Assembly (NCBI GenBank): GCA_965197675.1
Contig: OZ240221.1
Coordinates: 2,046,001-2,110,000, forward strand
Length of the DNA stretch: 64,000 bases
Reading direction: 5' to 3'
Source of the DNA: G965197675 sp965197675
GTDB taxonomy: Bacteria > Chloroflexota > Dehalococcoidia > Plut-88900
The notes under the pieces were generated by a model. It had not been told where the DNA came from, did no database searches, and saw only the letters and a list, made by a program, of their open reading frames with translations. This document shows, in pieces, positions 7,850 through 16,016 of the stretch. Positions within the stretch are counted from its first letter, which is position 1. Every line of letters starts with the position of its first letter. The translations under genes and the position numbers were made by a program.

Positions 7850-8371
7850 TCATTCGCTAGAGAACATATCCTCGTAGTCCTCCTCGATTTCTTCGGGGTC
7901 CGGCAGGTCAAGCCACGCGCCGATGCTCGGCTTCTCTTTTGTCCCACCAAAAAGCGTAGCCTTGCAGCTCACAAAGTGCCCCTTGCCCTCCCACACCTCC
8001 ACTGCATCTTCATAATCCAAGGCCGTGTCGCGGCTGAGGTATCCTACGGTCTTAAGCTCCCGGCCTATCAACGCCCTGACAACTATCGCATGCTTATCGA
8101 AGCGGTTATCTGGCTCTCGGCTCAGGACGACATTGATGATGCTCTTCCCATCCTCGTCTTCTGCAACGGCTTTGGCACGTTTCAGCGCGCCCATATAGTT
8201 GGACTCCCCGACGATTGCGACATCGTAGGAACCTTTGCTGAACTCCGCTATGTCCAGCTTTACTTCTTTGTCCTGAGTCTGACTTTGAGTCGCTTGTCTA
8301 TCCCCTTGGTCGATGTGCTTCTTGACATCAACGCCGAGGATTAGGTTATCCTTGATCCACTTCCAAACCAT
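7850..8371 (-). CDS. HIRAN-domain protein
   Basis: A 173-residue protein. Residues about 45-140 match the HIRAN domain (VGES at 54, EPDNRFDKHAI at 86-96, VGYLSR at 109-114), which in other proteins binds single-stranded 3' DNA ends at stalled forks, often fused to helicases or nucleases. Here it stands alone, with a hydrophilic N-terminal extension and an acidic tail. It heads the minus-strand operon, and its stop region overlaps the possible upstream start of the TerB/BRCT gene. Stand-alone HIRAN proteins are frequent in phages and integrative elements. Confidence 0.8.
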   Translation of the reverse strand: MVWKWIKDNLILGVDVKKHIDQGDRQATQSQTQDKEVKLDIAEFSKGSYDVAIVGESNYMGALKRAKAVAEDEDGKSIINVVLSREPDNRFDKHAIVVRALIGRELKTVGYLSRDTALDYEDAVEVWEGKGHFVSCKATLFGGTKEKPSIGAWLDLPDPEEIEEDYEDMFSSE

Positions 8372-8386
8372 CTCAAGCCTACTTCT

Positions 8387-8475
8387 CTAGCCCTCCATGA
8401 GGGTCTCGATGCCGTACAGCACCCGGGTGTAGCAGTATGCGAGCACCCAGGACTCATTATAGCTGATGCCTGGGC
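8387..8475 (-). pseudogene. C-terminal remnant of a mobile-element gene
   Basis: Upstream of the HIRAN gene about 28 codons read as a plausible protein tail (SYNESWVLAYCYTRVLYGIE, then TLMEG and TAG at 8387-8389), with a stop immediately upstream and no start codon. It looks like the 3' end of a truncated gene and marks the probable right edge of the degraded element. Low-complexity chance coding cannot be excluded. Confidence 0.35.
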
Positions 8476-8569
8476 ATCACAAACTCTGTTGACACTCTTG
8501 TATCTATGACATAACCTACTCCACGCCTTCCACTTTTCTGTTTCGATAGTGCTCTATTAGGGACTTGGA

Positions 8570-9298
8570 ATGGATGTTGCTCTATCAGGGATAGTCGTCC
8601 TGGACATGGCGACGGACGTAGCCGGTTCGTACACCTGCATGCTTCTGGGCGACATGGGGGCCGAGGTAACGAAGGTGGAGTTGGCTGGGTCCCCCGAATG
8701 GAGAGGCAACCCACCCTTCCACCTGTGGAATCGAGGCAAGAAGAGCATATCTCTTGATCCGAATCGTCCAGGGGCTAGAGGTGTGTTGGATGCGTTGGTC
8801 TCAAACGGAGACGTTCTGGTGGAGGACCTACTCCATGGTGACGCTCTGAAACGCGGCCTAGACTACGACACTCTGAGTAAGCTGAATCCCAGATTGCTCT
8901 ACTGCGCCATTCCTACCTTTGGTGAGAGGGGGCCGATGATGAACGACCCAGGAGACGATAGGGTAGTGTCGGCCTTCTCAGGAGTCATGTCCGATCAGGC
9001 GGGGTTAGAGCACTCTCCCATCTTCATCCCTGTTGTAAGAGCAGAGACCGGGGACGAGTTCATCGAAGACCCTCAGGTTACCCACAACAGCATGATGGCG
9101 GACGTGCATGATCCCTTCCTGGGAGCGACAAAACAGCTGGGAATCCCCGTAAAATTATCCGAAACCCCAGGCCACATCAAGGGGCCGGCTCCTTCCAAAG
9201 GGGAAAATACCGAGAAGTTGCTGAAAGGACTGGGGTTCTCGGATTCTAAGATCGAGGAGTTGACGTCTACAGGGGTCGTAGGCAGGTGCGGTGATTAG
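8570..9298 (+). CDS. CaiB/BaiF-type CoA-transferase with a large internal deletion
   Basis: Class III CoA-transferase family, but only 242 residues against about 390-400 normally. The N-terminal part (DMATDVAGSYTCMLLGDMGA, VTKVELAG, NRGKKSISLD, LLYCAIPTFGERGP) joins directly, after IFIPV, to the C-terminal part (DEFIEDPQVTH, VHDPFLGATKQLGIPVKLSE, APSKGENTEKLLKGLGFS). Roughly 150 residues of the middle are missing, including the catalytic Asp expected just after the junction. The reading frame is intact across the join. It overlaps the next, complete paralogue by 8 bases. Either inactive, a recent in-frame deletion, or a structural partner of the next protein. Confidence 0.75.
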   Translation: MDVALSGIVVLDMATDVAGSYTCMLLGDMGAEVTKVELAGSPEWRGNPPFHLWNRGKKSISLDPNRPGARGVLDALVSNGDVLVEDLLHGDALKRGLDYDTLSKLNPRLLYCAIPTFGERGPMMNDPGDDRVVSAFSGVMSDQAGLEHSPIFIPVVRAETGDEFIEDPQVTHNSMMADVHDPFLGATKQLGIPVKLSETPGHIKGPAPSKGENTEKLLKGLGFSDSKIEELTSTGVVGRCGD

Positions 9299-10454
9299 CA
9301 ACGCCCTCGAAAATATAAGAGTCGTTGACCTGTCCAGCTACATAGCCGGCGCATTCGGGCCTACCTTTCTCGCTGATTTAGGCGCTGACGTGATCAAGGT
9401 GGAGGCTCCTTCAGGAGATCCTTTCCGCATGATATCCGGCGCCTTTCAGACATGGAACCGGGGTAAACGAAGCATCGTTGTAGACCTTCGTAAGGATGAG
9501 GGAAAGGAGATAGTGTATAAGCTGGTGGAGGGTGCGGATGTGGTGGCGCAAAACTACCGGCCATCTGTAGCTGAGAAGCTGGGCGTGGACTATGAGGCCT
9601 TAAGGCGTATTCAACCCGATCTGATCTACTGCTCAGTGTCCGGCTTTGGTCAGACAGGCCCCTACAGCAGCAAACCGGGCTTCGACCCACTTTTGCAAGC
9701 CAAGAGTGGAGCCATGGTTCATCAAGGTGGCCCTGGAAAACCTCCGGTTTTTCTGCAGGCGGCCATATCCGACTACAGTGCTGCCTTGCTGTCTGCGTTT
9801 GGTATGGCCACGGCCCTCGTTGCTCGAGCTAGGACTAGCAAGGGACAGAAACTGGAGACCTCTCTATTAAATGCGACCATGGTCGCTCAAGCCGATAGAT
9901 TTATTCTGACCTCGGCGAAAACCAAGGAAACTCCTAGGACGGACTCGCTAGGCCTCAATGCCACCTACCGACTCTATCAAGCTGCTGATGGCTGGATATT
10001 TCTGGGCGTTAGGAACGAGGTGGAGTGGTCCGGGTTGGTCAGAGCGGTGAACAGAAAAGAGTTAGACCGAGACCCAAGATTCGATACAGGGGACAAACGG
10101 CTGCAATCGGCAGGAGAGCTGGCTGGAATTCTAGAGAAGGTCTTCGCCAGCGATACTTCATTTCATTGGTTAGATCGGCTGAAGAGGGAAGGGGTGCCCT
10201 GCAGCTCGGTGAATCTATCCATGAATCTGTTCGATCATCCCCATCTTCTGGAGAACGACTTGATAATTGAACATCACTACTCCGACATCGGGCCACTGAA
10301 ATACATGGGAGTGCCCGTCAAGTTCTCCAAGACTCCAGGTATTATTCGAAGGCCTGCCCCCGAGCTGGGTGAGCATACCGATGAGGTTCTCGCTGAGATA
10401 GGCTACTCACCCGATGAGATTAAAGCATTGAAGCAAAACAGAATAGTTAAATAG
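9291..10454 (+). CDS. CaiB/BaiF-type (class III) CoA-transferase
   Basis: Full-length 387-residue enzyme transferring CoA between acyl donors and carboxylic acids in the cytoplasm. Landmarks: DLSSYIAGAFGPTFLADLGA near the N-terminus, NRGKRSIVVDLRKDEGK, IYCSVSGFGQTGPYS, and the catalytic Asp161 in AAISDYSA, followed by the C-terminal KFSKTPGIIRRPAPELGEHT. The start is a GTG overlapping the end of the truncated upstream paralogue, so the two are translationally coupled. Substrate unknown; formyl-, carnitine-, succinyl- and arylsuccinate-type enzymes share this fold. Confidence 0.93.
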   Translation: MISNALENIRVVDLSSYIAGAFGPTFLADLGADVIKVEAPSGDPFRMISGAFQTWNRGKRSIVVDLRKDEGKEIVYKLVEGADVVAQNYRPSVAEKLGVDYEALRRIQPDLIYCSVSGFGQTGPYSSKPGFDPLLQAKSGAMVHQGGPGKPPVFLQAAISDYSAALLSAFGMATALVARARTSKGQKLETSLLNATMVAQADRFILTSAKTKETPRTDSLGLNATYRLYQAADGWIFLGVRNEVEWSGLVRAVNRKELDRDPRFDTGDKRLQSAGELAGILEKVFASDTSFHWLDRLKREGVPCSSVNLSMNLFDHPHLLENDLIIEHHYSDIGPLKYMGVPVKFSKTPGIIRRPAPELGEHTDEVLAEIGYSPDEIKALKQNRIVK

Positions 10455-10505
10455 CTCAACCAGCTTAGATAGATGACTAAAGCTATTTCGTTTCAGATCT
10501 GAAAA

Positions 10506-11264
10506 ATGCTCGAAAGTCTAAAGGGTAAGGTTTCCCTAGTCACGGGTGGAAGCTCTGGGATAGGAAGGTCCACTGCCTTGGCCTTTGCTAGAGAGGGTTC
10601 CAAAGTCGTGGTCTCGGACGTCGACGAGAAGGGCGGCCAAGAAACTGCTCGTATGATAGAGGACACTGGAGGCGAGGCCATCTTTGTAAAAGCGGACGTT
10701 ACCAAGGCCGACGAAGTGCAGGCGATGGTTGACAAGGCAGTGGAAACTTACGGCCGTCTGGACTGTGCCCACAACAACGCCGGAATCGAACCTGCCATGG
10801 CCAGCACCGTAGATTACACCGAGGAGCAGTGGGACAGGGTCATAGACATCAACCTGAAGGGAGTCTGGCTCTGTATGAAATACGAAATTCCTCAGATGCT
10901 AAAGCAGGGTGGTGGAGCCATAGTCAACACTTCATCCTGGCTAGGCATCACCGGAGGCAGCGACGCTGCCTATGACGCCAGTAAGCACGGCGTCAACGGC
11001 CTGACCAAGACAGCAGCCATCTAGTATGCTAAACAGGGCATCAGGGTCAACTCTGTGTGTCCCGGCGCCATCGATACTCCCATGGGAGCCCGGCTGGCAG
11101 CCATAGATCCAGAGGGCAGCAAAGATGAGATCGAGAAACATCCCATTGGAAGGATCGGGCAGCCGGAGGAGATAGCCGAGGCCGTGGTGTGGCTCTGCTC
11201 CGATGATGCCTTCTTCGTGGCCGGGCACCCGATGTTGGTAGACGGGGGCTTTGTGGCCCAGTAA
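10506..11264 (+). pseudogene. SDR-family oxidoreductase split by an in-frame TAG
   Basis: Reads as a classical short-chain dehydrogenase/reductase of about 252 residues: TGGSSGIG cofactor motif, NNAG, catalytic YDASK, VNSVCPGAIDTPM and the C-terminal MLVDGGFVAQ. A TAG at 11022-11024, after GLTKTAAI, interrupts the frame exactly where the family usually has Glu (KTAAIEYAKQGIRVN), so one G-to-T change would explain it. The 172-residue product would lack the substrate-binding lid and the dimer interface. No second start with an SD follows the stop. Probably a recent pseudogene or a base error. Confidence 0.8.
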
Positions 11265-11329
11265 TCGTTATCTCGTCGCGATAACATAGTACACTGCTGG
11301 GCATTTCGAGGACTTCCGGGAGGTGAGAC

Positions 11330-11689
11330 TTGCCCCTCAAAGCTAGCTCCACACTTGAATACATCAACGCTCTTGAGCCAGAGCGCAAAGCGGCACTGGA
11401 GACGGTGAGAGAAGTGATCCTGAAATCCGTACCCGGCGTAAACGAGTCGATGAAGTACGGTATGCCTACCTATGAGCTGGGAGATGTTCTGGTGTGTGCC
11501 TTGGCTTCGCAGAAGAACTACATGAGCCTGTACATGAACGTCGACTTGGTGAAGAAGCACCGGCAAGAACTGGAGGACCTGAGCATCGGCAAGAGCTGTG
11601 TGCGGTTCAGAAAGCTAGAGAAGCTGCCGTTGGATGTTGTGGAGAGGATTCTGAAGGAGACGGTAGATCTGCAGCAGGCCGGAGAGTAG
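11330..11689 (+). CDS. DUF1801 (YdhG-like) protein
   Basis: A 119-residue member of the DUF1801 family: EYINALEPERKAALETVREV, VNESMKYGMPTYEL, NYMSLYMN, and IGKSCVRFRKLEKLPLDVVE. The family has a small alpha/beta fold related to iron chaperones and to YdhG/YjbR-like proteins; the molecular function is not settled. The start is a TTG behind GGGAGGTGA. It stands alone between the broken SDR and a repeat-rich spacer. Confidence 0.85.
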   Translation: MPLKASSTLEYINALEPERKAALETVREVILKSVPGVNESMKYGMPTYELGDVLVCALASQKNYMSLYMNVDLVKKHRQELEDLSIGKSCVRFRKLEKLPLDVVERILKETVDLQQAGE

Positions 11690-12345
11690 CCGGGCCGGCT
11701 GGACACCCCAAATCCCCCACCTGAATGAGTGAGGTGGCATTTTCGATGGTTGTGTGCGTGCTCACTCCCTTCTACCAGCTCAGTGCGAGCCTGTCTGCAG
11801 CAGGCAGAAACATCCCCCGCTCATGGTGAGCCAAGAGTTTATCCTGAGCCTGCCGAAAGGAACCATTTGAGCGGGAAAGGAGTGTCTTACTCTCCCTCCC
11901 TCACTCCTCCTCCCCCACTTCCCCTTGTGTTGTCCCCGAAAGTGGCACCCTCTCACATTCTGCCGCCCAGAGAAAATATGGTAGGCTTCCCCTCTCCGTC
12001 ATTCTCGCCCCCGAACAGGAATCCAGAGGGGTGGGGACTCCCTTCTACCAGCTCAGTGCCCCTAGATTCCCACCTAAATGATGATGAAGACTTCGTTGGT
12101 GCGTGCCTGCTGTAGGCAGAGCAGATAGGCCTGGGGTCAAGGGGGATGGTGAGGCAATTAGAAAAGCTTGCTCATCACCGCGGAGATGTGACTGTTGAAG
12201 CAGGGGCTTGTGCCGTTCAAGGAATAGCAAAGGTGGTCTTTCCCTCCCACCCGCCCGGGTAAGCGGTTCTTGGGGGCAAGGAGTTCTCCGCGTGGGATTT
12301 CACCCGGCAGCGATGGCTTGTGAGGGTGAGTTCTATGCCCGTACC
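11690..12345. repeat. Repeat-rich spacer
   Basis: About 650 bases without a gene. It holds a 23-base direct repeat of ACTCCCTTCTACCAGCTCAG plus TGC (11764-11786 and 12037-12059), a copy of the dispersed TCCTGAGCCTGCCGAA element (about 11840), family-D repeat text (12061-12120) and family-C repeat text (12146-12275). Pyrimidine-rich tracts lie at 11890-11930. No credible ORF. Confidence 0.65.
12146..12275. repeat. Family-C dispersed repeat, copy 1
   Basis: About 130 bases that align by eye with 63489-63613: an imperfect hairpin (GGTGAGGC ... TTGCTCATCACC), then CGGAGATGTGA, GGGGCTTGTGCCGTTCAAGG and GGTGGTCTTTC. The second copy shows compensating changes in the hairpin arms. Both copies lie beyond the 3' end of a minus-strand gene. 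Confidence 0.55.
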
Positions 12346-12347
12346 TT

Positions 12348-13022
12348 CTATTCCCTAACCACTCGACCGTCCAACATCCTGACGATCCGGCTTGCCCTCT
12401 TGGCGACGTCGGAATCATGGGTGACTATGACTATGGTGAGCCCCCTCTTCTCTCGTAGCTCGTCGAGCAGGTCTAGCACTCGCCCCCCGGATTCGGAGTC
12501 GAGTCTTCCCGTGGACTCATCTGCTAGAAGGATAGATGGTTCGTTGGCCAGGGCCCGTGCAATAGCAACCCTCTGACGTTCACCCCCGGAGAGATCAGTT
12601 GGCCTCTGCTTCTCTTTGCCCGCTAATCCAACCATCGCCAACAGATGCTCTGCTCGCTTTCTGCGCTCCTTAGCTGATATACCCAGTTCGAACATGGGCA
12701 TCTGTACATTCTCGCTGGCACTCAACGTGGGCAGGAGATTATCCAGCTGGAAGATCAAGCCTACTTCATGGGCTCTGTAGCGACTCAGGTTGTTTCGTGA
12801 CATTAGGCCGGTTCCGTTTATGCGGATAGTGCCGCTGTCGGGCTTGTCCAGGGCTGCTATTAGGTGTAGCAGCGTGGACTTCCCACACCCTGATGGTCCC
12901 ATTATGGCAACGAACTCTCCCTCAGCGATACTTATATCAGTTCCATCAAGGGCCACCATCAAGCCTTTTTCAAAAGACTTGACCAGTCCTACCACTTCGA
13001 TTGCGGACGGCGCGCTATTCAT
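12348..13022 (-). CDS. ABC transporter ATP-binding protein (MacB/LolD type)
   Basis: A 224-residue ATPase with Walker A GPSGCGKST, Q-loop region FQLDNLLPTLSA, signature LSGGERQRVAIARAL, Walker B ILLADE and the H-loop THD. It groups with the LolD/MacB class that works with FtsX-like permeases in mechanotransmission-type export or lipoprotein release. After Walker B the usual PTGNLDS reads STGRLDS, an unusual D-loop region. It is encoded second in a two-gene operon; its ATG overlaps the end of the permease gene by 8 bases. Confidence 0.94.
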   Translation of the reverse strand: MNSAPSAIEVVGLVKSFEKGLMVALDGTDISIAEGEFVAIMGPSGCGKSTLLHLIAALDKPDSGTIRINGTGLMSRNNLSRYRAHEVGLIFQLDNLLPTLSASENVQMPMFELGISAKERRKRAEHLLAMVGLAGKEKQRPTDLSGGERQRVAIARALANEPSILLADESTGRLDSESGGRVLDLLDELREKRGLTIVIVTHDSDVAKRASRIVRMLDGRVVRE

Positions 13023-14130
13023 ACCTCAACGCCTCAAGTGGGGTGAGTCTTATAGCTCTAACGGCTGGATATGCCGCTCCAACAAAGGCCACGATTATCG
13101 CCACAATCAGCGCTCTTATGAATACATCTGCCGTGTATTGGGGATCCAGCAGGTTACGGACTTCTGGAATCAACAGCACCCCTCTGGTTGCCAGAACCCC
13201 AAGCGCCGCCCCAAAGGCTGCTGCCACTATACATAAGATAAGAGACTCGCCAAAGATCATCCGAAAGATTCTTCCGCCACTCCAACCAACAGCACGCAAA
13301 ATCCCTATCTCGCGAGTACGCTCAAACACCGACATTATCATCGTATTCATGACCCCGATGGCACCTATACCAACGGCCAGAACAGAGATGGCCAGGTTTA
13401 CACCATCGAGGACTTGCAAGCCCTGATCTACCTCGTCGATTTCACCCAACGTGGCTATAGAGGTGAGGCTTGGAAACTTTTCCTCTATGGATACAGCTAC
13501 GCTCTGCGGGTCTATCCCAGGTCTGACTTTGACGAATACCATCGTGACTACCCTTGGTTTAGCCGCCATCTCTTGGACTGTAGTCAGAGGGGCATAGGCC
13601 CCGCCATCTTCCAAGAGAGCGCCGGCATGATAGATTCCCACCACGAGAAAGGTGCGACTATCGATAGTGACGGGATCCCCGACGCCAGCATCCAAATTGT
13701 CGGCAGCTCTGCTACCCAGAAGGACTTGGTCAGTAGTGCCTGGGTCTGGCAGTTTGCCATCTATTATGGGTGGCGGGTTCTCTGCTAAATAAGATGGATC
13801 ACGACCGATGGTGATGAAGAATGGATTGGATCCGACGCGAACGATGTGAAAAAGCATGCCCTCGGCACTCTCCACATCGGGGAGCTGAGCAATCTCAGCC
13901 CACTTGGACTCGGCTACTGTGCTAAAGGACATATCAGCGGCGCCCTTCTGGGCCACCATGAAGTCGGCGCCTCCCAGATGAATGATCTCTGCCGTAGTCT
14001 CTTTGAAGCCGGCCGTGATGACACCCAAGGCAACTACGGTTGTAATACCTATACTGATTCCGACGACAGTAAGCCCCGTGCGTATCCGTTGGCGAACCAA
14101 ATTTTTCAGAATCAGTAGAATAAATAACAT
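13015..14130 (-). CDS. FtsX/MacB-family ABC transporter permease
   Basis: A 371-residue membrane protein with one N-terminal helix (residues about 15-40), a large periplasmic-type domain (MacB-PCD, about 40-230) and a C-terminal FtsX core with three helices, including the family motif MSVFERTREIGILRAVGWSG. It couples to the overlapping ATPase gene 12348-13022. Substrate unknown: members export macrolides or peptides or extract lipoproteins. No adjacent membrane-fusion protein is seen, as is usual in single-membrane Chloroflexota. Confidence 0.92.
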   Translation of the reverse strand: MLFILLILKNLVRQRIRTGLTVVGISIGITTVVALGVITAGFKETTAEIIHLGGADFMVAQKGAADMSFSTVAESKWAEIAQLPDVESAEGMLFHIVRVGSNPFFITIGRDPSYLAENPPPIIDGKLPDPGTTDQVLLGSRAADNLDAGVGDPVTIDSRTFLVVGIYHAGALLEDGGAYAPLTTVQEMAAKPRVVTMVFVKVRPGIDPQSVAVSIEEKFPSLTSIATLGEIDEVDQGLQVLDGVNLAISVLAVGIGAIGVMNTMIMSVFERTREIGILRAVGWSGGRIFRMIFGESLILCIVAAAFGAALGVLATRGVLLIPEVRNLLDPQYTADVFIRALIVAIIVAFVGAAYPAVRAIRLTPLEALRYE

Positions 14131-14445
14131 TCTCTACTGTCCCTTTCTCACCCCTGTACTACTCATGGCAGCGTAATTCAGGGGTGAACACGGTTCTTTG
14201 AGCTATGAAGGCGTCGTGAACGCTCACCGCTTTGACATAGAACTGCAGGCGTTCGATTTCCACGTCAGTATAGGAGCATTCACGGATATTTCACAACCTA
14301 TCCCACTGTCATCATGCAGGTATCACGGTTGCTTCCCATAATGATTCACGCACAGCTACAAAGAGGAAGGTCTCATACTTACAGTCTATCTTGACGATAG
14401 AGATAGCTACGGTTCTCCACACAGCGCAAGAGTAGAGGAGGAGAT
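14131..14445. other. Spacer between divergent ABC and GNAT genes
   Basis: 315 bases with no credible ORF. It should hold the promoters of both divergent operons. A short inverted repeat CTATC-TTGAC-GATAG is visible near 14389-14403; no clear consensus promoter was found. Confidence 0.4.
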
Positions 14446-15027
14446 ATGTCACCCTTCCCAAATCAAGAGGCATACCCTAAGACTTTGTTGTTGCGGGATG
14501 AGACCAAGGCGATAATAAGACCTCTGGAGTCCGGCGATAAGATAAGGCTGCTTCGCTTCTTCGAGCGAATCCCCGAGGCCGATAGATACTATTTGAAGGA
14601 GAATGTCACTGCTCCAAAGGTCATTCGCGAGTGGACCTCCAAGATAGACCACCAAAGAGTAATTCCCATAGTGGCCGTAGTTGATGACAAGATCGTCGCC
14701 GATGCCTCGTTGCACCGAAGCCGCTCACCGGCCCGTAGGCACATAGGAGAGCTGAGAGTGGTGGTGGAGCCCTCGTATCGGGAGTTGGGTCTTGGCAAGA
14801 GGCTCATAAATGAACTGCTTGACATCGCTGCCGAGATAGGCCTGCACAAGGCGACCTTTGAATTGGTAGCCCAGCGCGAAAAGCCTGCTTTATTGGCTGC
14901 CTACAGTATCGGCTTCAAGGAAGTAGCCACGCTGCAAGAGTGGATCAGGGACCTGTGGGGTAACTATCAGGATTTGGTCCAGCTAGAGCTGCCACTGGAA
15001 GAAAGAGAGGTATGGCGGAAGTTCTGA
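14446..15027 (+). CDS. GNAT-family N-acetyltransferase, copy 1
   Basis: A 193-residue GNAT enzyme transferring an acetyl group from acetyl-CoA to an unknown amine or protein Lys. The acetyl-CoA motif A is VVVEPSYRELGLGKRLINEL; preceding strands include ADASLHRSRSPARRHIGELR. A strong SD (GAGGAGG) precedes ATG. It is a paralogue of the next gene, with the same architecture throughout (TLLLRDETKAIIRPLESGD / EITLRDGTRVIIKPMAQED), so the pair arose by tandem duplication with substantial divergence. Confidence 0.88.
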   Translation: MSPFPNQEAYPKTLLLRDETKAIIRPLESGDKIRLLRFFERIPEADRYYLKENVTAPKVIREWTSKIDHQRVIPIVAVVDDKIVADASLHRSRSPARRHIGELRVVVEPSYRELGLGKRLINELLDIAAEIGLHKATFELVAQREKPALLAAYSIGFKEVATLQEWIRDLWGNYQDLVQLELPLEEREVWRKF

Positions 15028-15226
15028 TGAAGACGAGTCCTAGCCCACGTTAAGCTGTGACTGTCCAGTTTAGAGGGTATGCAGAGAAGAAATGTTCAAT
15101 AAGGTGTTGATGCCCTTGGTTAGTGGGAAGCGTAACTGACAAGGTGATACGTGGCTCCAGTCTACCTGTTCTTCTGATACGATATGTAGAAGACGGCAGT
15201 AATCACGACAAACGAGGGAGGCAGCT

Positions 15227-15814
15227 ATGGTCTCGCCACACACATATAAGCTAACTGCATATCCGAAGGAAATCACCCTTCGTGACGGGACACGAGTGAT
15301 TATAAAACCGATGGCTCAAGAGGATCAGGATGCGCTGTTGAAGTTCTTCTTGAGAATACCTGCCGAGGATAGGAACTATTTTAAGGAGGACGTCACCTCT
15401 CCGGATATCATCAAGAGGTGGGCCGAGGAGCTAGATTACGATAGAGTCCTTCCTTTGCTGACTTGGTTCGGAGATCGGATAGTCGCAGATGGCACCCTGC
15501 ACCGCACCAGGATTATGGCCCGCCGACACGTGGGTGAGATTCGTATAGTGGTAGATCCAGAATTTCGAGAGCGAGGACTAGGGACCACCCTAATACATGA
15601 GTTGGCCGCCGTAGCCAATGAAAACGGCTTGGAGCGCCTTCTATTCCAGGCAATCGAGGGCAAAGAGGACGCGGCCATAAGCGCAGCGGAGTTCGTGGGA
15701 TTTATCACAGCAGGAACCCTTCGAGGCCACGCGAAAGATTCAAATGGCCATCCCAGAGATATCGTGCTGATGGAGATGCCCCTGGGCAAATGGTTCGAGT
15801 GGTGGGAGTTCTAG
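15227..15814 (+). CDS. GNAT-family N-acetyltransferase, copy 2
   Basis: A 195-residue paralogue of the upstream GNAT, with motif A IVVDPEFRERGLGTTLIHEL and the same layout. The N-terminal region resembles the acetyltransferase domain found after ADP-forming acyl-CoA synthetase modules (IIKPMAQEDQDALLKFF, RIPAEDRNYF), which suggests protein-lysine or acyl-CoA-linked acetylation, an inference only. SD GGGAGGCAGCT precedes ATG. A 200-base gap separates the two copies, so each may have its own promoter. Confidence 0.88.
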   Translation: MVSPHTYKLTAYPKEITLRDGTRVIIKPMAQEDQDALLKFFLRIPAEDRNYFKEDVTSPDIIKRWAEELDYDRVLPLLTWFGDRIVADGTLHRTRIMARRHVGEIRIVVDPEFRERGLGTTLIHELAAVANENGLERLLFQAIEGKEDAAISAAEFVGFITAGTLRGHAKDSNGHPRDIVLMEMPLGKWFEWWEF

Positions 15815-15860
15815 GGTCTGTCATAGGGGATGCGTAGTATACCACCACTTGGGGCTGGCC

Positions 15861-15970
15861 TCACCCTCCCGCCCCAGTAGGTCTTGTATGTGGGGGCACA
15901 TCCCCCAACCCCCTGCCAGAGTGATGACTCTCTCTGGAATCCCTCCGCGCGGGATTCTAGAACAGGGCTG
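15861..15970. repeat. Family-B dispersed repeat, copy 1
   Basis: Shares with 23404-23552, 33260-33390 and 37461-37610 the ordered words CCGCCC..AGGT, TTGTATGTGGGGGCACATCC, CCCCCTGCCAGAG, a second CTCT.GA.TCCCTC stretch and a final AACAGGG. No coding potential. Confidence 0.6.
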
Positions 15971-16016
15971 ATGGGTGAACGTCCACGCCGTCCAACACCC
16001 CTTCCCTGGATTCCCG

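Noticed and set aside
5604..11024. Stop-codon reassignment to explain the TAA at 5604 and TAG at 11022
   Set aside because: Two different stop codons are involved, many intact genes here end in TAA, TAG and TGA at the expected places, and other decay signs surround the TAA.
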